The notes below the pieces were generated by a model, which worked only from the letters and a program-made list of their open reading frames with translations, was not told the DNA's origin and did not search any database. 64,000 nucleotides of DNA from Robiginitalea sediminis (GTDB lineage: Bacteria > Bacteroidota > Bacteroidia > Flavobacteriales > Flavobacteriaceae): contig NZ_NGNR01000003.1 of assembly GCF_002198115.1 (NCBI RefSeq), forward strand, positions 429,546-493,545, given 5' to 3'. This document shows, one piece after another, positions 60,705 to 64,000 of this stretch; position 1 is the first letter of the stretch; every line of letters starts with the position of its first letter. Position numbers and translations under genes: made by a program.

Positions 60705-60896
60705 ATGAAAATAAAAGCCTCCATTTATTTTGCGGCTGCCCTGGCAGGGGTGGCGGCCCTTTTCCTGGCCCCAGGATGGCTGGGGCAAGAGCTCGGGCTG
60801 GCCCTGGGTTTTGCCTTGTTGCTCTTTGGCCTCTACGGTATGACCCGGAGTATCCCCTCGGGCCAGGACGAAACCCTGGAAGACGATGAGTTATAG
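60705..60896 (+). CDS. Small membrane protein
   Basis: A 63-residue protein starting MKIKASIYFAAALAGVAALF, with two hydrophobic segments (about 5-24 and 29-48) and an acidic tail (SIPSGQDETLEDDEL). No family recognised. It overlaps the Smr-domain gene by 11 bases, so both are one unit. The start at 60705 is confirmed by the -7 box at 60693-60700, which leaves no room for an earlier start. Confidence 0.8.
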   Translation: MKIKASIYFAAALAGVAALFLAPGWLGQELGLALGFALLLFGLYGMTRSIPSGQDETLEDDEL

Positions 60897-61428
60897 GCCC
60901 GGACAACGCGTACAGCTATTGGACGAGGCACTGGAAGGCCGTGTGGAATCGGTTTCGGCAGACCGCATTACCGTGGTGACCCAGGACGGTTTTCCCATGG
61001 TGCTGAAACCCTCCCAACTGGTGGCCCTCCCGGAGCAGGACGCCCTGGAAATGGTCGTGCCCGGGGGTACGGTCAAGGAACTCGACACAAAGCCCGGCCC
61101 TACCCACAAGAAAGGGAAGAAGGCCCGGAAAGGCCCTGTCCTGGAGGTGGACCTGCACATTGAAAAACTGGTAGACAAGCCCGGTACCCTGGAACCCTTC
61201 GAAGCCCTGGACCTGCAATTGGATACGGCACGGGGGCAACTCGAATTCGCCATGCGCAAACGCCTGCAGCAGGTGGTTTTCATCCACGGGGTTGGGGAAG
61301 GGGTGCTCAAGGCAGAGTTGCATACCCTGCTGAGGCGCTATGACGGGATTCGTTTCTCGGATGCGGACTACCGGGAATACGGCCAGGGAGCCACTCAGGT
61401 CTGGATTACCCAGGAGGCCCTGCGTTAA
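60886..61428 (+). CDS. Smr domain protein with N-terminal DUF2027-like region
   Basis: A 180-residue protein. Residues 1-60 form a beta-barrel-like part (YRPGQRVQLLDEALEGRVES). A charged linker of lysines (HKKGKKARKGPVLE) leads to the Smr domain with VDLHIEKL, ALDLQLDTARGQLEFAMRKR and the HGxGxG-like HGVGEGVLKAEL. Smr domains nick branched or structured DNA or RNA, and MutS2 carries one. The Smr gene follows the small membrane protein. Its TAA stop shares TTAA with the convergent lipoprotein gene. Confidence 0.9.
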   Translation: MSYRPGQRVQLLDEALEGRVESVSADRITVVTQDGFPMVLKPSQLVALPEQDALEMVVPGGTVKELDTKPGPTHKKGKKARKGPVLEVDLHIEKLVDKPGTLEPFEALDLQLDTARGQLEFAMRKRLQQVVFIHGVGEGVLKAELHTLLRRYDGIRFSDADYREYGQGATQVWITQEALR

Positions 61429-61931
61429 TTGGACGTTGTGGTAATGCTACCGAAGGCTTCTACGGCCAGGTTGGTCAGCCGTTCCCCCTTTTCATTCACA
61501 AAGGTAACCCCGCTGAGGTCTATGGTGTGGGTAAAGCGGGTGGTGTCCTGGGCATCCTGTACCGTGGTCACCAGGACGGTCCCGGCCTCGGCGAGTACAT
61601 CTTCCAGGACCGAGGGCTGGGCCGGCGGGATGGCATCGCAGAAATACCCTGTGGTAACATTGCCGTCGAAAATCCGGTAGGTGAGCTGGGACTGGCCGGG
61701 GATGTTGCTTTCCCGGGCACCATCCGAAGCCTCGTTCAGTAGCAGCCCGGATTGCAGCTCCAGGATAAGGGCTTCCTGGCTGTTGAGTTTAAACAGGAGC
61801 TGGGTGCTGGTGGTGGCCGTACCGCAAAACTGCACGGAGGCCGAATCGAAATCGATGGTCTCGATCTGTAAATCCCCCGTAGAACAAGCCGACAGGGCCA
61901 TCAGGAGCAAAAGGCTAAACACGTTCCGCAT
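61425..61931 (-). CDS. Hypothetical lipoprotein
   Basis: A 168-residue lipoprotein with lipobox ALSAC (Cys16). The mature part is beta-rich, with two cysteines (VQFCGTATTS, TGYFCDAIPP) and no recognised domain: LSGVTFVNEKGERLTNLAVE. Function unknown. The -7 box TATCTTTG ends four bases before the ATG at 61931, so translation may start from a leaderless mRNA. It is convergent with the Smr gene and ends on the shared palindrome TTAA. Confidence 0.8.
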   Translation of the reverse strand: MRNVFSLLLLMALSACSTGDLQIETIDFDSASVQFCGTATTSTQLLFKLNSQEALILELQSGLLLNEASDGARESNIPGQSQLTYRIFDGNVTTGYFCDAIPPAQPSVLEDVLAEAGTVLVTTVQDAQDTTRFTHTIDLSGVTFVNEKGERLTNLAVEAFGSITTTSN

Positions 61932-61935
61932 GGCT

Positions 61936-61943
61936 CAAAGATA
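61936..61943 (-). promoter_or_regulatory. -7 box of the lipoprotein gene, four bases before the ATG
   Basis: Minus-strand TATCTTTG matches TAnnTTTG, with TTG (61968-61966) 22 bases upstream. Exactly four bases separate it from the ATG at 61931. Confidence 0.65.
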
Positions 61944-62007
61944 GGAGAAATCCGTACTTTCTTCCCAACCAGGGGCGTGCTTTTTAGGAGGTTTTAACGG
62001 AAATCGA

Positions 62008-62015
62008 TACTTTTG
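62008..62015 (+). promoter_or_regulatory. -7 box of the cysteine desulfurase gene
   Basis: TACTTTTG matches TAnnTTTG and lies 25 bases before ATG 62041. Confidence 0.55.
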
Positions 62016-62040
62016 GCCACTGCCTGTAAAACCATTGTCT

Positions 62041-63198
62041 ATGTCCCAGGTTTACCTCGATAACGCCGCTACCACGCCTATTCGCGAAGAAGTCGTTTCC
62101 TGCATGAGCCAGGCGCTCACCGAGTGCTTTGGCAACCCGTCTTCCACCCATGCCTTTGGCCGGATGGCCAAAAGCGGACTGGAGAAGGCGCGTAAGGCCA
62201 TTGCGGCCCAGTTGGGGGCCAAACCCGGGGAAATCATCTTCACCTCCGGGGGTACGGAGGCAGACAACATGATCCTGCGCTGTGCGGTGCGGGACCTGGG
62301 CGTAAAAACCCTGATCACCTCCCGCATTGAGCACCATGCCGTGTTGCATACCGCAGAGGCACTTGCCGAGGAATGCGGCATCCGACTGGAATTCGTAGAC
62401 CTCGATGCAGACGGCAACCCGGACCTGGAAAGCCTGCGCGCTTTGCTGGGTTCTGACGAGTCTAAAAAACTGGTCAGCCTCATGCATGTGAATAATGAGA
62501 TCGGCAACCTGATCGATATCGAAGCCGTTGGTACGCTTTGTCGGGAACACGGGGCACTTTTCCATTCGGATACGGTACAGTCCATCGGGCATTTTCCCTG
62601 GGATTTCAGTACCGCCCCGGTGGACTTTGCGACGGCTGCTGCCCATAAGTTCCATGGCCCCAAAGGGGTGGGGTTTGCCTATATCCGGAAAAACACGGGC
62701 CTTGGGGGGTTAATCCTCGGGGGTGCCCAGGAGCGGGGCCAGCGGGCCGGTACCGAGCCGTACCACAACATCCTGGGGCTGGAAACCGCATTTACCTCGG
62801 CCTATCGCGAACTCGAAAAGGAGCGGGCTTACGTGGCCGGGTTGAAACAATACCTTATAGACCAGCTCCGGGAAGCTATCCCCGGGGTGGCTTTTAACGG
62901 TTTGTCTGCCGACCCTCAGCGCAGTACATATACCCTGGTAAGCGTCCGTTTGCCCCTTTCCGAAGACCAGGCGCAGCTCCTGCTGTTCCACCTGGACCTG
63001 AAAGGTATCGCGTGCTCCCGGGGGAGTGCCTGCCAGAGCGGTGCAGACAGCGGCTCGCACGTACTCAACGAGATCCTGGATGCCGAGCAGCGCCGCCAGC
63101 CTTCCCTGAGGCTGTCACTGTCGCATTACAATACGCGGGAGGAGGTAGATTATACGGTTGCCGTACTGAAGGAGTTCGTGGAAGGTCAAAAGGGATAA
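62041..63198 (+). CDS. Cysteine desulfurase, NifS/IscS family
   Basis: A 385-residue PLP enzyme that takes sulfur from cysteine. The Schiff-base lysine lies in ATAAAHKFHGPKGVGF (His-Lys), and the catalytic cysteine is in the loop GIACSRGSACQSGADSG. It starts at ATG 62041 (MSQVYLDNAATTPIREEVV). An in-frame TTG six bases upstream is less likely. IscS-type enzymes feed iron-sulfur cluster assembly or tRNA thiolation. No iscU or suf gene lies beside it, so its partner must be elsewhere. It is convergent with the secreted-protein gene at 63203. Confidence 0.95.
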   Translation: MSQVYLDNAATTPIREEVVSCMSQALTECFGNPSSTHAFGRMAKSGLEKARKAIAAQLGAKPGEIIFTSGGTEADNMILRCAVRDLGVKTLITSRIEHHAVLHTAEALAEECGIRLEFVDLDADGNPDLESLRALLGSDESKKLVSLMHVNNEIGNLIDIEAVGTLCREHGALFHSDTVQSIGHFPWDFSTAPVDFATAAAHKFHGPKGVGFAYIRKNTGLGGLILGGAQERGQRAGTEPYHNILGLETAFTSAYRELEKERAYVAGLKQYLIDQLREAIPGVAFNGLSADPQRSTYTLVSVRLPLSEDQAQLLLFHLDLKGIACSRGSACQSGADSGSHVLNEILDAEQRRQPSLRLSLSHYNTREEVDYTVAVLKEFVEGQKG

Positions 63199-63202
63199 CA
63201 GC

Positions 63203-63850
63203 CTAACTTCCGGACTGCCGGCGGCTCTCCTTGTCGTAGGGGAATTTACGGGCCGCTTTTTTCATCATCTTGTCGATGAGATCTGCCGTATTTTTCCCGG
63301 ATTTTCGGCTGATCACCTGCTCGTATTTCCACAGGAGCTTTCCGGAGTCCCCATCACTGATCTTTATCCCGATCCGGCCATAGTCGGCTTCCCCCATAAA
63401 GTAGTCCAGCAGGCTGAAGTCCGCCGGCACCCCCTGTGAAAGCAGGACGTTTACGTCCAGATTCCCGCTGATGATGCCGTCCACACCCAATATCCCGGCC
63501 AGTTCCTTGATGGTGTAGCGGTCTATATTCCCAAAGGTGATTTCATTTTGGGCCAGCAGGGCATTAGTCTCCTGGGTATTCTGGAAATCGACGGTGAATT
63601 TCTTTTTCTTCCGCCCGCGCCCGAAATACATCTCGAGGGCATCCTGTACGGCATAGCCTTCCTTTTCTTCCAGGGGCTCCCGCTCGGCCGGGCGTATATC
63701 GTCCAGGTCCAGGTGGGTAAAAAAAGGCAGGATAGCCAAAACGCGGTGGTCCTTGCTCAGCTCCTCAAAGCGGTTGCTCTGGTAGATGTCCTTCTGGGCG
63801 CTGACACCCAGCGAAACCGATAGGAAAAGAAGGAATAATGCTTTTTTCAT
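63203..63850 (-). CDS. CsgG/LpoB-like exported protein of unknown function
   Basis: A 215-residue exported protein with a signal peptide ending GVSAQ. The mature part has RVLAILPFFTHLDLDDIRP, LLAQNEITFGNIDRYTIKEL and AGILGVDGIISGNLDV, a pattern like nucleotide-sensing or CsgG/LpoB-type domains (variable, GDSGKLLWKYEQV). The start at 63850 (MKKALFLLFLSVS) gives a standard signal, and an upstream ATG adds only MPP. A -7 box lies at 63879-63886 with a -33 TTG, and a short hairpin (GCAGC, TTTTG, GCTGC) sits between it and the start. Confidence 0.7.
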   Translation of the reverse strand: MKKALFLLFLSVSLGVSAQKDIYQSNRFEELSKDHRVLAILPFFTHLDLDDIRPAEREPLEEKEGYAVQDALEMYFGRGRKKKKFTVDFQNTQETNALLAQNEITFGNIDRYTIKELAGILGVDGIISGNLDVNVLLSQGVPADFSLLDYFMGEADYGRIGIKISDGDSGKLLWKYEQVISRKSGKNTADLIDKMMKKAARKFPYDKESRRQSGS

Positions 63851-63878
63851 GGGCGGCATCTGCAGCTTTTGGCTGCTG

Positions 63879-63886
63879 CAAAAGTA
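63879..63886 (-). promoter_or_regulatory. Promoter of the CsgG/LpoB-like gene
   Basis: Minus-strand TACTTTTG matches TAnnTTTG with TTG (63908-63906) 19 bases upstream. A hairpin GCAGC-TTTTG-GCTGC lies between it and the ATG at 63850. Confidence 0.65.
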
Positions 63887-63945
63887 CGCCAAAATGCCGT
63901 CAGGGCAAGGGTGAGAATTCCCAAAGCGGCGTTAAAGGCGGGGGT

Positions 63946-64000
63946 TTAGCGCCTGAAGACGGTGGCTTCGTACCGGCTGGTGTTCCCCACATTGTCGGTG
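63946..64000 (-). CDS. C-terminal end of a leftward gene cut by the window edge
   Basis: The last 17 codons are open and end in TAA at 63946: TDNVGNTSRYEATVFRR. Nothing more can be said. The sequence hints at a beta-rich exported protein but is too short to assign. Confidence 0.4.
   Translation of the reverse strand, partial: TDNVGNTSRYEATVFRR

Noticed and set aside
1-64000. tRNA or rRNA genes
   Set aside because: Intergenic gaps were read on both strands; no cloverleaf or rRNA-like conserved stretch was seen.

Overview
The window looks like chromosome of a Bacteroidota, most likely a Flavobacteriaceae member with unusually high GC for that family (a Robiginitalea-like genome is my best guess). 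Supporting signs are the families present (DUF5606, DUF2795, CCC-motif membrane protein, DUF2911, flavobacterial SecA and RecQ variants) and many copies of the Bacteroidota -7 promoter element TAnnTTTG upstream of genes, with no strong Shine-Dalgarno sequences. The species is an inference. I found 66 protein genes, two of them cut by the window edges. I saw no rRNA, tRNA, insertion sequence, prophage or CRISPR array. Coding density is very high and no gene-free stretch exceeds about 300 bases.

Region by region. 1-2830: a pRiA4b ORF-3-like fragment, heme A synthase and a CCA-adding-type nucleotidyltransferase. 3004-7863: a surface-glycan island with a CDP-glycerol-phosphotransferase/GT2 fusion, a sugar-phosphate nucleotidyltransferase, a TagD-like cytidylyltransferase, a LicD-like phosphotransferase and a WaaE/KdtX-like GT2. 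8064-10477: dapD, ruvX, def and DUF5606. 10482-16275: one long leftward operon of five exported hydrolases (amidohydrolase, SMP-30, alpha/beta hydrolase, SGNH hydrolase, GH20 hexosaminidase). 16368-21031: a rightward operon mazG, MATE, small protein, PAP2, GT39. 21018-24498: leftward DUF2911, meaB-like, GT2 and a lysyl-PG-synthase-type membrane protein.

24682-27216: an ECF sigma factor, a membrane anti-sigma-like protein and a DUF4097-like exported protein with a long charged helix. 27299-29667: msrA, an M23 peptidase and a striking tandem pair of 78-residue secreted proteins. 29868-33865: the tesA/ybbA/ybbP-like divergent trio. 34073-43365: exported proteins (a VPS10/BNR protein, an ExbD-C-terminus-like secreted protein, an amidohydrolase, an M14 peptidase). 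43428-49955: sensor kinase, secA, DUF2795, a cobalamin adenosyltransferase with a tiny membrane protein, and a shortened methyltransferase relative.

49998-56861: an ABC-F protein overlapping an Lnb/DUF4105 protein, pssA, then lptB and the kdsD-tatC-AhpD-like operon. 57107-64000: recQ, a cluster of small cysteine-bearing membrane proteins (DUF2752, dispanin, CCC, DUF2752), a Smr protein, a lipoprotein, a cysteine desulfurase and a CsgG/LpoB-like exported protein.

The unifying theme is envelope biogenesis: glycan building, lipid modification, lipoprotein handling, secretion (SecA, TatC) and LPS export. The most unusual items are the CDP-polyol/LicD glycan island, the tandem secreted-peptide duplication, the small membrane-protein cluster at 59.3-60.7 kb, and three genes whose -7 boxes lie exactly four bases before the ATG, which predicts leaderless transcripts.
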